DNA from: Anianabacter salinae
Lineage (GTDB): Bacteria; Pseudomonadota; Alphaproteobacteria; Rhodobacterales; Rhodobacteraceae
Assembly: GCF_019061145.1 (NCBI RefSeq)
Contig: NZ_JAHQZS010000002.1
Location: 124,001-188,000 of the forward strand
DNA length: 64,000 bases
Direction of reading: 5' to 3'
Below the pieces are notes generated by a model, which did not search any database, was not told the origin of the DNA, and saw only the letters and a program-made list of their open reading frames with translations. Each line of letters opens with the position of its first letter. Position 1 is the stretch's first letter. Of this stretch, positions 54,085-63,299 are shown piece by piece. The translations under genes were made by a program, and so were the position numbers.

Positions 54085-55095
54085 ATGGAATTCCTGAACG
54101 CCATCGTGGCGCTGACCAATTTCGTGCTGATCCCGGCCACCGCTTACGGCGCGCAGCTTGCGCTTGGCGCGCTGGGGGTGACGCTGATCTACGGCATCCT
54201 GCGGTTCTCCAATTTTGCCCACGGCGACACCATGGCCTTTGGCACGATGAGCGTCGTGCTGGCGACCTGGGGTCTGCAGGCGATGGGCGTGTCGCTGGGG
54301 CCGCTGCCCACGGCGCTGCTGGCGCTTCCGGTCGGCATCCTTGCGACGATCGGGCTTGTCCTGCTGACGGACAGGGTCGTCTATCGCTTCTACCGCGCGC
54401 AGAAGGCCAAGCCGGTGATCCTTGTGATCGTCTCGATCGGCGTGATGTTCGTGCTGAACGGTGTGGTGCGGTTCATCATCGGCCCGGACGACCAGAACTT
54501 TGCCGATGGTGGCCGGTTCCTGCTGGGCGCGCGCGAATTCCGCAATCTCACCGGGCTTGACGAAGGGCTTGCGATCCGCACGACGCAAGGCATCACGCTG
54601 GTGGTCGCGGTGATCGCGGTGGTCCTGCTGTTCTGGTTCCTGAACCGGACGCGCACCGGCAAGTCGATGCGCGCCTATTCCGACAATGAGGACCTTGCGC
54701 TTTTGTCGGGCATCAATCCCGAGAGGGTGGTGATGGTCACCTGGATGATCGTCGCGGCGCTCGCGGTCGTGGCGGGCACGCTTTACGGCCTCGACAAGTC
54801 GTTCAAACCCTTCACCTATTTCCAGCTTCTGTTGCCGATCTTTGCCTCGGCCATCGTCGGCGGACTTGGCAGTCCGATCGGCGCCATCGCGGGCGGCTTC
54901 GTGATCGCCTATTCCGAGGTGATGATAACCTACGCCTGGAAGAAGGTGCTGACCTATGTTCTGCCCGAGACCCTTGCGCCGGACGGTCTCGTGCAACTGC
55001 TGTCGACCGACTACAAGTTCGCGGTCAGCTTCATGATCCTGCTGATCGTGCTGCTGTTCCGCCCGACCGGCCTGTTCAGGGGGAAATCGGTATGA
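54085..55095 (+). CDS. livH: branched-chain amino-acid-type ABC permease (LivH)
   Basis: The 336-residue permease has about eight or nine helices. Family signatures: LGALGVTLIYGILRFSNFAHG near residue 30, an EAA-like cytoplasmic loop (MRAYSDNEDLALLSGINPERV), and IVGGLGSPIGAIAGGF near residue 260. Its stop overlaps the livM start (ATGA). Confidence 0.93.
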   Translation: MEFLNAIVALTNFVLIPATAYGAQLALGALGVTLIYGILRFSNFAHGDTMAFGTMSVVLATWGLQAMGVSLGPLPTALLALPVGILATIGLVLLTDRVVYRFYRAQKAKPVILVIVSIGVMFVLNGVVRFIIGPDDQNFADGGRFLLGAREFRNLTGLDEGLAIRTTQGITLVVAVIAVVLLFWFLNRTRTGKSMRAYSDNEDLALLSGINPERVVMVTWMIVAALAVVAGTLYGLDKSFKPFTYFQLLLPIFASAIVGGLGSPIGAIAGGFVIAYSEVMITYAWKKVLTYVLPETLAPDGLVQLLSTDYKFAVSFMILLIVLLFRPTGLFRGKSV

Positions 55096-56396
55096 CCGAG
55101 CCGCTGCGCAATGCGCTTCTGTTTGTCGTGGTCTTCGGGCTGATCCTGTCCACCGGGTTCATCCAGAGCTGGAACACCGCGCTCCTGATCTTCAACATGG
55201 GCCTGATCTCGGCGATCATGTCGCTGGGGGTGAACCTGCAATGGGGCTTTGCGGGCCTGTTCAACGTCGGCGTGATGGGCTTTGTCGCGCTGGGTGGTCT
55301 GGCCGTGGTGCTGACCTCGGCCGGTCCGGTGGGCGAGGCGTGGTCGGCGGGAGGCGCGCGGGTGCTGGCGGGTCTGGCACTGGGGGCGGCCACCATCGGC
55401 GCGGCCATCGCGCTGTGGAAGCGCATGGCGCCGGGCCGGACCCGGGCGCTGGCCATGGTCGCGCTGCTGGTCGCGGGGTTTTTCGCCTATCGCTGGGTGT
55501 TCGACGCGGGCGTGCAGGCGGTCGAGGCGGTGAACCCGGCCTCCACCGGCTATCTCGGCGGGCTGGGCCTGCCGGTGCTGATGGCCTGGCCTGTCGGCGG
55601 GCTTCTGGCGGCGGGCGCCGCCTGGATCATCGGCAAGACGGCGCTTGGCCTTCGCTCGGACTATCTGGCGATTGCCACGCTGGGGATCGCCGAGATCATC
55701 ATTGCGATGCTCAAGAACGAGGACTGGCTGGCGCGCGGCGTGAAGAACGTCATCGGCCTGCCGCGCCCGGTGCCGAACGAGATCGACCTGCAGCAAAGCC
55801 CCGCCTTCGTCGAAAGCGCGCAAGGCCTTGGGCTGGACGCCGTCACGGCATCGACGCTGTACGTCAAGCTGGGCTACATGGGCCTCTTTGCGGTCGTGCT
55901 GGTGGTGGTTCTGGTGCTGGCGCAGCTTGCGCTTGCCTCGCCCTGGGGGCGGATGATGCGCGCGATCCGCGACAACGAGACGGCGGCCGAGGCGATGGGC
56001 AAGGACGTCAAGCGGCGTCATTTGCAGATCTTCATCCTTGGCTCCGCGGTCTGCGGCGTCGCGGGGGCGATGATGACCACGCTGGACGGGCAGTTGACGC
56101 CGGGCACCTACCAGCCCTTGCGCTATACCTTCCTGATCTGGGTGATGGTGATCGTCGGCGGGTCCGGCAACAATTTCGGTGCGGTGCTGGGCGGCTTCCT
56201 GATCTGGTTCCTCTGGGTCGAGGTAGAGCCGCTGGGGCGGCTGATAATGGACCTTGTGACCGCACCGATGGCCGAAGGCTCGTGGCTGAAGGGGCATCTT
56301 CTGGACGCCGCCGCGCACATGCGGCTGATGACCATGGGGATCGTGCTGCTGGTCGTGCTGCGGTTCAGCCCGCGCGGGCTGATCCCCGAACGGTGA
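55092..56396 (+). CDS. livM: branched-chain amino-acid-type ABC permease (LivM)
   Basis: The 434-residue permease has about ten helices, with LQWGFAGLFNVGVMGFVALGG near residue 50 (LivM motif), AIRDNETAAEAMGKDVKRRHL as the cytoplasmic ATPase contact (near 300), and VIVGGSGNNFGAVLGGF near 355. A longer central segment (about residues 75-150) adds a helix compared with E. coli LivM. Last gene of the importer operon; convergent with the orphan regulator gene. Confidence 0.93.
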   Translation: MTEPLRNALLFVVVFGLILSTGFIQSWNTALLIFNMGLISAIMSLGVNLQWGFAGLFNVGVMGFVALGGLAVVLTSAGPVGEAWSAGGARVLAGLALGAATIGAAIALWKRMAPGRTRALAMVALLVAGFFAYRWVFDAGVQAVEAVNPASTGYLGGLGLPVLMAWPVGGLLAAGAAWIIGKTALGLRSDYLAIATLGIAEIIIAMLKNEDWLARGVKNVIGLPRPVPNEIDLQQSPAFVESAQGLGLDAVTASTLYVKLGYMGLFAVVLVVVLVLAQLALASPWGRMMRAIRDNETAAEAMGKDVKRRHLQIFILGSAVCGVAGAMMTTLDGQLTPGTYQPLRYTFLIWVMVIVGGSGNNFGAVLGGFLIWFLWVEVEPLGRLIMDLVTAPMAEGSWLKGHLLDAAAHMRLMTMGIVLLVVLRFSPRGLIPER

Positions 56397-56412
56397 CGGC
56401 GGCGCGGGGCGG

Positions 56413-57087
56413 TCAGGACGGGTTCAGCCTGTAGCCTGCACCGCGCACAAGGTTGATCGGGTCGATCCCAAGCTGATCCTTCGCGGACCGGCGCAGGCGG
56501 CTGATCTTGGCCTCGAGCGCACGGCTTTTCGGGATGTCGAAGGGCGAGAATACCGCCTGCTGCAGGATGTCCCTGCTCCAGATGCGGGCGGGGGCGTCGA
56601 ACATCATGCCAAGGATGGTGACGTCCATCCGGGTCAGCGGCATCGTCCCGTCGCGCGCCCTGAGGCCGAAGGTTTCCTCGTCCAGCGTCATGGCGCCGAA
56701 CTGCCGCGTCTCGGCCACGGCCTGCGGACGTATCCGCCGCACCGCAGAGCGGCACAGCGTCTGCACGTCGGCGCGTCCCTGAGCGTCGCCGACCAGCGCT
56801 TCGATCCCCAATCCTTCCAGCCCGCGCAGATCGCTTGAAAACCATTTCCCGAACAAGGCTACGGGAAGGTCTTCGGTTCGTTTCACGGCAAGCGCGCTGC
56901 GCATCAGGCACGGCAGATCGCCCGGTCCGACGGCGGATCGGTGAAGAATCGCAAGGTCGATGCTGATGCGCCCAAGCGTTTCAAGAAACGCTTGCGGGGT
57001 GGCGACAAAGCTCATCTCCCCCAGGCCGCCGATCCGCGCCCGCGCAGCGGCAAGCGGGGCGGGGTCGCAAAGCAGGAGCACGCGCAT
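56413..57087 (-). CDS. OmpR/PhoB-type regulator with degenerate receiver domain
   Basis: The 224-residue protein has the length of an OmpR-family regulator and a convincing C-terminal winged helix (about 130-222: FGLRARDG, LTRMDVTILGMMFDAPARIWSRDIL, RALEAKISRLRRS, NLVRGAGYRLN). The N-terminal receiver-like region lacks the phosphorylation site: the position matching PhoB Asp56 is His49 (DLAILH), and the acidic pair after strand 1 is reduced to one Asp. It is probably controlled without a histidine kinase. It lies 53 bases downstream of phoB on the same strand. Confidence 0.8.
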   Translation of the reverse strand: MRVLLLCDPAPLAAARARIGGLGEMSFVATPQAFLETLGRISIDLAILHRSAVGPGDLPCLMRSALAVKRTEDLPVALFGKWFSSDLRGLEGLGIEALVGDAQGRADVQTLCRSAVRRIRPQAVAETRQFGAMTLDEETFGLRARDGTMPLTRMDVTILGMMFDAPARIWSRDILQQAVFSPFDIPKSRALEAKISRLRRSAKDQLGIDPINLVRGAGYRLNPS

Positions 57088-57140
57088 CTATCGCGCCATG
57101 CCGGTCCGGACGTTGGGGCGGGTATCGGCGCGGGGCTGTG

Positions 57141-57830
57141 TCACCCCAGCGCATATCCTGCGCCGCGCACGGTGCGCACCGGGTCTTCGCCGCCGTGTTG
57201 GCAGAGCGCCTTGCGAAGGCGTCCGATGTGCACGTCGACAGTGCGGGTGTCGACATAGATGTCGCGGCCCCAGACCCTGTCCAGAAGCTGCTCGCGCGAC
57301 CATACTCGGCCCGGCTTTTCCATGAAGGTGGTCAGCAGGCGGAACTCGGTCGGCCCCAGCTTGAGCTGTTTCTCGCGCCGGTAGACCTTGTGCGTCTCGC
57401 TGTCGAGCATGATGTCCTCGAACTCGAGCCTCTGGCCAACGGCTGCGGGCCGGGTCCGGCGCAGCTGCGTGCGCACCCGCGCCATCAGCTCGACCACGGA
57501 ATACGGCTTGACCACGTAGTCGTCGGCGCCGGTTTCCAGCCCGCGCACCCGGTCGACCTCTTCGGACCGGGCGGACAGCATGATGATCGGGATGTTCCGC
57601 GTCTCGCTGCGCGATTTCAGCTGGCGGCAGATCTCGATGCCGGACACGCCGGGCAGCATCCAGTCGAGGACAATGATGTCGGGCCGGTCCTCGTCGACGA
57701 GCATCAGCGCCTCGTCGCCGGTGCCCGCCTTGGTCACGTCAAAGCCTTCGGCCTCGAGATTGTAGGACAGGACCTCGCGCTGTGCGGGTTCGTCTTCGAC
57801 CAAGAGGACACGGGGGTGTCCGCCAGCCAT
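57141..57830 (-). CDS. phoB: phosphate regulon response regulator PhoB
   Basis: The 229-residue OmpR-family regulator has acidic Glu12/Asp13, phospho-acceptor Asp56 (VLDWMLPG), the conserved KPYS Lys near 105, and a C-terminal winged helix with VWSREQLLDRVWGRDIYVDTR-like recognition region and RTVRGAGYALG. It binds Pho boxes such as the one upstream of pstS. The ATG shares one base with the phoU stop (TGATG). PhoR is not in the window. Confidence 0.95.
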   Translation of the reverse strand: MAGGHPRVLLVEDEPAQREVLSYNLEAEGFDVTKAGTGDEALMLVDEDRPDIIVLDWMLPGVSGIEICRQLKSRSETRNIPIIMLSARSEEVDRVRGLETGADDYVVKPYSVVELMARVRTQLRRTRPAAVGQRLEFEDIMLDSETHKVYRREKQLKLGPTEFRLLTTFMEKPGRVWSREQLLDRVWGRDIYVDTRTVDVHIGRLRKALCQHGGEDPVRTVRGAGYALG

Positions 57831-58549
57831 CAGGTCGTCTCCGTTCCTGTCAGCGATGTCTTGTCGCGCTTGGGTCGGCCTTCCGTCGGCATCGCGCCCG
57901 TCACCAGGTAGATCACCTGTTCGGCGATGGACGTGACGTGGTCGCCCATCCGTTCCATGTTCTTGGCGATGAAGTGCAGGTGCATGCAGGCGGTGATGTT
58001 GCGCGGGTCTTCCATCATGTGGGTCAGGAATTCGCGGAACAGCGCGTTGTACATCTGGTCCACGTCGCCGTCGCGCTGGCGCACGTCCTCGGCCAGCGCC
58101 ACGTCGCGGTGGATGTAGGCGTCAAGCGCGTCCTTGAGCATCAACTCGACTTCGCGCGCCATGCGGCGGATCGAGGTCGAACCACCGTCAATGGGCTGCA
58201 TCTGGACCAGCACCGAGGTGCGTTTCGCCAGGTTCTTGGCGTAATCGCCGCAGCGTTCGAGATTTGCCGAGATGCGCATGACGGTCAGGACGGTGCGCAG
58301 ATCGCCTGCCGTGGGCGAGCGCAGCGCCAGAACGCGCGCCGCTTCCTCGTTCACTTCGACTTCTAGCGCATCGATCCGCTTGTCGGCATCACGCACCTTG
58401 AGCGCCAGTTCCTCGTCGCGGTCGACCAGCGCCTTGGCGGCGTCGTTGACCATCGATTCAACAAGGCCGCCCATCTTCATGATCAGTGCCTGGACCGATT
58501 CAAGATCGCGGTCGAAGGACGAGACGATATGTTTGTCGTTCGGGGCCAT
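57830..58549 (-). CDS. phoU: phosphate signalling protein PhoU
   Basis: The 239-residue protein is made of two three-helix PhoU repeats; each has the metal-cluster motif (RISANLERCGDYAKN near residue 95 and HFIAKNMERMGDHVT near 200). It links the Pst transporter to the PhoR kinase and represses the Pho response when phosphate is ample. It lies four bases after pstB and overlaps phoB. Confidence 0.96.
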   Translation of the reverse strand: MAPNDKHIVSSFDRDLESVQALIMKMGGLVESMVNDAAKALVDRDEELALKVRDADKRIDALEVEVNEEAARVLALRSPTAGDLRTVLTVMRISANLERCGDYAKNLAKRTSVLVQMQPIDGGSTSIRRMAREVELMLKDALDAYIHRDVALAEDVRQRDGDVDQMYNALFREFLTHMMEDPRNITACMHLHFIAKNMERMGDHVTSIAEQVIYLVTGAMPTEGRPKRDKTSLTGTETT

Positions 58550-58553
58550 TGGA

Positions 58554-59351
58554 TTATCCGATCTTGCCGCTGATGTAGCTTTCGGTCCGCGGGTCTTGCG
58601 GATTGGTGAAGATCTGGCCGGTCTCGCCGTACTCGACCAGATTGCCCAGATGGAAGAACGCGGTCTTCTGGCTGACGCGCGCGGCCTGCTGCATCGAGTG
58701 GGTGACGATGACGACCGAGTAGTCGTTGCGCAGCTCGTCGATCAGCTCCTCGACCTGGCCGGTGGCGATCGGGTCGAGCGCCGAGCACGGCTCGTCCATC
58801 AGAAGAACCTCGGGTTCGGTGGCGACGGCGCGCGCAATGCACAGACGCTGCTGCTGGCCGCCCGAAAGGCCGGTGCCAGGGGCATCGAGGCGATCCTTGA
58901 CCTCGTCCCAGATGGCGCCGCGGCGCAGCGCCCGCTCGACGATCTCGTCCAGGTCGGCCTTGTTCTTGGCCATGCCGTGGATGCGCGGACCGTAGGCCAC
59001 GTTGTCGTAGATCGACTTCGGAAAGGGGTTCGGCTTCTGGAACACCATGCCGACCTTGGCGCGCAGTTGCACCGGATCGACGCGCTTGTCGTAGATGTCG
59101 TCGCCGTCGATGCGGATGTCACCTGTCACGCGGCAGATGTCGATGGTGTCGTTCATTCGGTTGAGACAGCGCAGGAACGTCGACTTGCCGCAGCCGGACG
59201 GGCCGATAAAGGCGGTGACCGTCTTGTCCTGGATCAGCACGTCCACATCCTTGATGGCATGGGTGGTGCCATAATAGACTTGGACGCCCTTCGCGGAGAT
59301 CTTCACGTCGTTCATGTCCACGTCCCTTTCGATTTTTCTCATGTCGTTCAT
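58554..59351 (-). CDS. pstB: phosphate ABC transporter ATP-binding protein
   Basis: The 265-residue PstB has Walker [10 protein letters not shown] near residue 50, [16 protein letters not shown] (PstB-specific Q-loop region), signature [14 protein letters not shown], Walker [14 protein letters not shown] and VTHSMQQA. The start at 59351 is supported by GGAGG seven bases upstream; an internal ATG at 59315 is also possible. It energises high-affinity phosphate uptake. Confidence 0.97.
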   Translation of the reverse strand: MNDMRKIERDVDMNDVKISAKGVQVYYGTTHAIKDVDVLIQDKTVTAFIGPSGCGKSTFLRCLNRMNDTIDICRVTGDIRIDGDDIYDKRVDPVQLRAKVGMVFQKPNPFPKSIYDNVAYGPRIHGMAKNKADLDEIVERALRRGAIWDEVKDRLDAPGTGLSGGQQQRLCIARAVATEPEVLLMDEPCSALDPIATGQVEELIDELRNDYSVVIVTHSMQQAARVSQKTAFFHLGNLVEYGETGQIFTNPQDPRTESYISGKIG

Positions 59352-59369
59352 GGATGTGCCTCCAGGGAA

Positions 59370-60701
59370 TTACCAGCGACGCTCGAAGCGGCGGCGGAGA
59401 ATGATGGCGAGGACGTTCATCGCCAGAAGGAAGACGAGCAGCACGATGATGCCGCCCCAGGCCTTTTCGTAGAACGCCTGATCGGCCCGCGCGGCCCAGG
59501 TGTAGATCTGGGCGGGCATGGCCGAGTTTGCATCGGTAAAACCGCTCACGATCCCGTCGGGATATTCGCGGGCGACGAAGCCGACCATGCCGATCAGCAA
59601 CAGAGGTGCCGTTTCACCCAGCGCCTGCGCAAGGCCAATGATCGTTCCGGTCAGGATGCCCGGCATCGCCAGCGGGAGAACGTGGTGGAACACCGACTGC
59701 ATCTTGGACGCCCCGACGCCAAGTGCGGCGCTGCGGATCGACGGCGGCACCGCCTTGAGCGAAGCGCGGGTCGAAATGATGATCGTCGGCAGCGTCATCA
59801 GGGTCAGCACAAGGCCCCCGACCAGCGGCGCCGACTGGGGCAGACCGGCAAGCTGGATGAACACGGCAAGGCCAAGGATACCGAACACGATGGACGGGAC
59901 GGCGGCGAGGTTCGAGATGTTCACCTCGATCAGGTCGGTCCACCGGTTCTTGGGCGCGAATTCCTCAAGATAGATCGAGGCGGCGACGCCGATTGGCAAG
60001 GCCAGCATAAGCACCACCAGCATCATGAAGAACGAGCCGATGACCGAAGCCCCGATCCCTGCGCCACCAGGGTTGTCCACGCCAGCGTCCTTGCCCGTCA
60101 CGAAGGTCCAGTTGAATTGCTGCTTCATGATCCCGACGTCGGCAAGCACGTCGACGATGTCGAGGTCCTCGGCATTGAGAAAGCGGCTGTTGGACAGGTC
60201 TTCACGGGTCACGCGCCCCTTGAAGTAGCCATCGACGCGCGACGACGCCCCGAGCGAGAAGGTCACGGGCTGACCAAGCTGGTCCTCGTTCGCACGGAAG
60301 TAGGTGCGAAGCGTGTTTCCGGCCTGTCCGACGATCCGGTCGATGGCGCTTTCGTCGAACGGCACCTCGACTCCGCGCTCGCTCAGGTTCTCGCGGAAGG
60401 CCGTCACCAGGAATTCCTTGTAGGCGGCGGTCTTGAGAACCTTGCTCTCGGCGTCGTTGTACTGCTCTTCGGTCAGGGTGAATTCAAGTTCGACCACGGT
60501 CTGCGTGAAGGCGGGCAGGCCGTTGCGCAGGATCGAGGCTGCCAGCACCACCAGAAAGAACACACCGATGAGGATCGCGATGATCCCGTAGGCCTTGAAC
60601 CGGGCTTCGGCGGCGTTGCGCTGCTTGGTCCGCGCATCCGGCGCCATGAGTGAGTTCTTGCGCTGCGGGGTTGCGGGGCCGTCCATGTTGGTATCGGTCA
60701 T
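59370..60701 (-). CDS. pstA: phosphate ABC transporter permease PstA
   Basis: The 443-residue permease is the long alphaproteobacterial form: one N-terminal helix (about 38-62), a periplasmic insertion of about 150 residues, then the six-helix core with the EAA-type loop VPPSIRSAALGVGASKMQSV and LPLAMPGILTGTIIG. Its start overlaps the pstC stop (ATGA). Confidence 0.94.
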   Translation of the reverse strand: MTDTNMDGPATPQRKNSLMAPDARTKQRNAAEARFKAYGIIAILIGVFFLVVLAASILRNGLPAFTQTVVELEFTLTEEQYNDAESKVLKTAAYKEFLVTAFRENLSERGVEVPFDESAIDRIVGQAGNTLRTYFRANEDQLGQPVTFSLGASSRVDGYFKGRVTREDLSNSRFLNAEDLDIVDVLADVGIMKQQFNWTFVTGKDAGVDNPGGAGIGASVIGSFFMMLVVLMLALPIGVAASIYLEEFAPKNRWTDLIEVNISNLAAVPSIVFGILGLAVFIQLAGLPQSAPLVGGLVLTLMTLPTIIISTRASLKAVPPSIRSAALGVGASKMQSVFHHVLPLAMPGILTGTIIGLAQALGETAPLLLIGMVGFVAREYPDGIVSGFTDANSAMPAQIYTWAARADQAFYEKAWGGIIVLLVFLLAMNVLAIILRRRFERRW

Positions 60702-62161
60702 TCGTATTGCTCCCGGTATTTCCGCACGATGTAGAGGGCGAAGACATTGAGGCCGAGCGTGATGACGAACAACGTCATCCCGAGCGCGAAGGCGACAAGC
60801 GCCTCGGGGCTGTTGAAGTCCGAGTCCCCGGTCAACTGGCTGACGATCTTGGCGGTGATCGTCGTCATCGCTTCGAACGGGTTGAGGGACAGGCGTGCGG
60901 CGGCCCCCGCACCGAGAACGACGATCATCGTCTCGCCGATGGCGCGCGAGGCCGCCAGCAGGATTGCGCCGACGATGCCGGGAAGCGCCGCGGGAAGGAT
61001 CACTTGCCGGATGGTCTCGGACTTGGTTGCGCCAAGCCCGTAAGAGCCGTCGCGCATCGCCTGCGGGACCGAGTTGATGATGTCGTCCGACAACGAGGAC
61101 ACGAAGGGGATCAGCATGATGCCCATCACCAGGCCCGCGGTCATCACCGATGTCGCCGACCGCATCCAGCCGACGCCGTCATCACCGAACACGACCATCA
61201 GGATCGGCCCGACCGTCAGCAGCGCGAACAGCCCGTACACGATGGTCGGGATACCGGCGAGAATTTCGAGCGCCGGCTTGGCAATGGCGCGCACCGGCTT
61301 GCTGGCGTATTCGGACAGGTAGATCGCCGCGAACAGTCCGATGGGCACGGCCACCGCCAGTGCGATGAGCGAGATATAAAGCGTGCCCCACAAGAGCGGC
61401 CAGATCCCGAGGGACGATCCGCCTCCGAACGACGGCTGCCACGTCAGGCTCAAGAAGAAATCGGCCGCTGGATAAATCCTGAAGAATTCGATGGTGTTGA
61501 AGATCAGCGACAGCACGATGCCGACGGTCGTGAGGATGGCGATGGACGCGGCGCCGATCAGAAGAAGCCTCACGCCGCCTTCGACGACATTGCGCGCCCG
61601 GAACCCGGCGACGCTTTCGCGCAAGCCAAAGGCGATACCGCCAAGCGCGGCCAGCGCCACGACGACGGACATGGCGATCGAACCGATACGGTTGAGGGTG
61701 CGGAACTCCTGCGCGGCGCGGAGGGTCTCGGGCGTGACCGCCGACCCAAGCGCCACGCCCGCCTCGTTGATGCGCTGCGTCACGTTGGTGAATTCGGTGC
61801 GGATGTCGAAGGCTTCCTTGCGGGTCAGGCTGCCTTGCGCCACCGCGGCGTCGAGACCGTCGGCGACCCGGCGCACGTCCGACATGAACAGGCCCATACT
61901 GGAGCCGCTGGCGACCACGTTCTCGGGCACGTTCGCGACGACCGCGCGGCTCACGACAATCGGCTGCACCAGAAGCCACACCAGAAGGATCAGCAGGCTT
62001 GGCACGATGACTTTCATCGCGACGTTGGTGCCGTAGTACGAAGGCAACGAATGCAGCTTGCGGCTATCGCCGCCTGCGCTTTGCAAGGCGCGGCCCCGCC
62101 CGAGCACATAGCCTGCAGCCGCGATCGCAAGCACGGTCAGAACGATCCAGGAAAGTGGCAT
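60698..62161 (-). CDS. pstC: phosphate ABC transporter permease PstC
   Basis: The 487-residue permease starts at the ATG at 62161; the upstream open frame is non-coding. It has an N-terminal helix, a DUF-like periplasmic/cytoplasmic extension of about 180 residues usual for alphaproteobacterial PstC, and the permease core with VPQAMRDGSYGLGATKSETI and LPAALPGIVGAILLAASRAIG. It forms the channel with PstA. Confidence 0.94.
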   Translation of the reverse strand: MPLSWIVLTVLAIAAAGYVLGRGRALQSAGGDSRKLHSLPSYYGTNVAMKVIVPSLLILLVWLLVQPIVVSRAVVANVPENVVASGSSMGLFMSDVRRVADGLDAAVAQGSLTRKEAFDIRTEFTNVTQRINEAGVALGSAVTPETLRAAQEFRTLNRIGSIAMSVVVALAALGGIAFGLRESVAGFRARNVVEGGVRLLLIGAASIAILTTVGIVLSLIFNTIEFFRIYPAADFFLSLTWQPSFGGGSSLGIWPLLWGTLYISLIALAVAVPIGLFAAIYLSEYASKPVRAIAKPALEILAGIPTIVYGLFALLTVGPILMVVFGDDGVGWMRSATSVMTAGLVMGIMLIPFVSSLSDDIINSVPQAMRDGSYGLGATKSETIRQVILPAALPGIVGAILLAASRAIGETMIVVLGAGAAARLSLNPFEAMTTITAKIVSQLTGDSDFNSPEALVAFALGMTLFVITLGLNVFALYIVRKYREQYE

Positions 62162-62203
62162 CTTGTGCCCTCGTTGTATTTCGGATTGGCCCAAAAGGCG
62201 AGT

Positions 62204-62227
62204 GGGGACGGCGGTTACGCCGCCCCC
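62204..62227 (-). terminator. attenuating hairpin between pstS and pstC
   Basis: GGGG-A-CGGCG (62204-62213) pairs with CGCCG-C-CCCC (62218-62227) around GTTA; in the minus-strand RNA the internal mismatch becomes a G-U pair, giving ten pairs. A CCTTTTGG follows 6-12 bases later. It likely lets PstS be made in excess of the membrane subunits. Confidence 0.58.
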
Positions 62228-62252
62228 GATAATCCTGCGAACTTGCGCTGGA

Positions 62253-63299
62253 TTACATTTCTTCCGACATCGTGGTCTCGTTCGCAACCTTTTCCTGGGT
62301 CGCGGCGAGTTCGGGGTCGGACACGAGGCCGTAGTTGGCGAGCGGGCCGTTCGGACCTGCGATTTCATCCGACACGAAGAAGGATGCGTACTCTTTCAGG
62401 CCGGGGATCACGCCGATGTGGGCCTTCTTGACGTAGAAGAACAGCGGGCGCGAGACGGGGTATTCGCCGGACGAGATGGTGTCGGTGTTCGGCGCGACGC
62501 CGCCCATGGTGGCGACCTTCAGCTTGTCGGTGTTGTTCTCGTAGAACGACAGGCCGAACACGCCAAGGCCATCGGGGTTGGACTCGATGCGCGCCAGCGT
62601 CTCGGTGTAGTCGCCGTCGATGTCGACCGATGCGCCATCGGCGCGGACGGCGATGCATGCATCCTCGGCATCGTCTTCGCTCATGCCGGTGGCGACCATG
62701 GCTTCCATGGCACCGCTGACTTCGCAGCCCACGCGCAGCACGTTTTCTTCAAAGACTTCGCGGGTGCCGTGCTTGGTGCCGGGGATGAAAGCAGCAATCT
62801 CGACTGCCGGAAGATCGGCGTTCACGTCGGCCCAGGTGGTGTTCGGGTTTGCGACCATCGCGCCATCGACGGGCAGTTCAGCGGCAAGCGCGTTGAACCA
62901 GTCGGTCGCTTCGAACGCGGTGAATTCCGGGCCGTTGATCTGGCTGGCAAAGACGATGCCGTCATAGCCGATGCGGACTTCGATGATGTCCTCGACGCCG
63001 TTGGCGGCACAGGTTTCAATCTCGCTCTCGCGGATGGCGCGCGATGCGTTCGCGATGTCGACGGTGTTCTCGCCGACGCCTTCGCAGAAGCGTGCGAGAC
63101 CAGCCGAGGAGCCACCGGATTCGACGACGGGCGTCGGGAAATCGGTGTTGGCGCCATAGGCTTCTGCGACGATCGAGGCGTAGGGCAGGACGGTCGAGGA
63201 ACCGGCGATCTGCACGTTGTCACGGCTCTGAGCGGCAACAGCGGTTGCGGAAACCGCGGCCAGAGCAAACGCCGAAGCGGAAATCTTGAGATAGGACAT
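62253..63299 (-). CDS. pstS: phosphate ABC transporter substrate-binding protein PstS
   Basis: The 348-residue periplasmic phosphate-binding protein starts at the ATG at 63299 (GGGAGT upstream). Signal peptide about 23 residues (ATAVAAQ). Phosphate-binding loops include IAGSSTVLPY near the mature start, ESGGSSAGLARFCEG near 65, and GTREVFEENVL near 175. First gene of pstSCAB-phoU-phoB and preceded by a Pho box. Confidence 0.96.
   Translation of the reverse strand: MSYLKISASAFALAAVSATAVAAQSRDNVQIAGSSTVLPYASIVAEAYGANTDFPTPVVESGGSSAGLARFCEGVGENTVDIANASRAIRESEIETCAANGVEDIIEVRIGYDGIVFASQINGPEFTAFEATDWFNALAAELPVDGAMVANPNTTWADVNADLPAVEIAAFIPGTKHGTREVFEENVLRVGCEVSGAMEAMVATGMSEDDAEDACIAVRADGASVDIDGDYTETLARIESNPDGLGVFGLSFYENNTDKLKVATMGGVAPNTDTISSGEYPVSRPLFFYVKKAHIGVIPGLKEYASFFVSDEIAGPNGPLANYGLVSDPELAATQEKVANETTMSEEM

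Noticed and set aside
58272-60653. 793-residue plus-strand open frame over phoU-pstB-pstA
   Set aside because: Entirely antisense to three unmistakable Pho genes; long frames are expected on the opposite strand in GC-rich DNA.
60650-62431. 593-residue plus-strand open frame
   Set aside because: Antisense to pstC, whose product is clearly recognisable.
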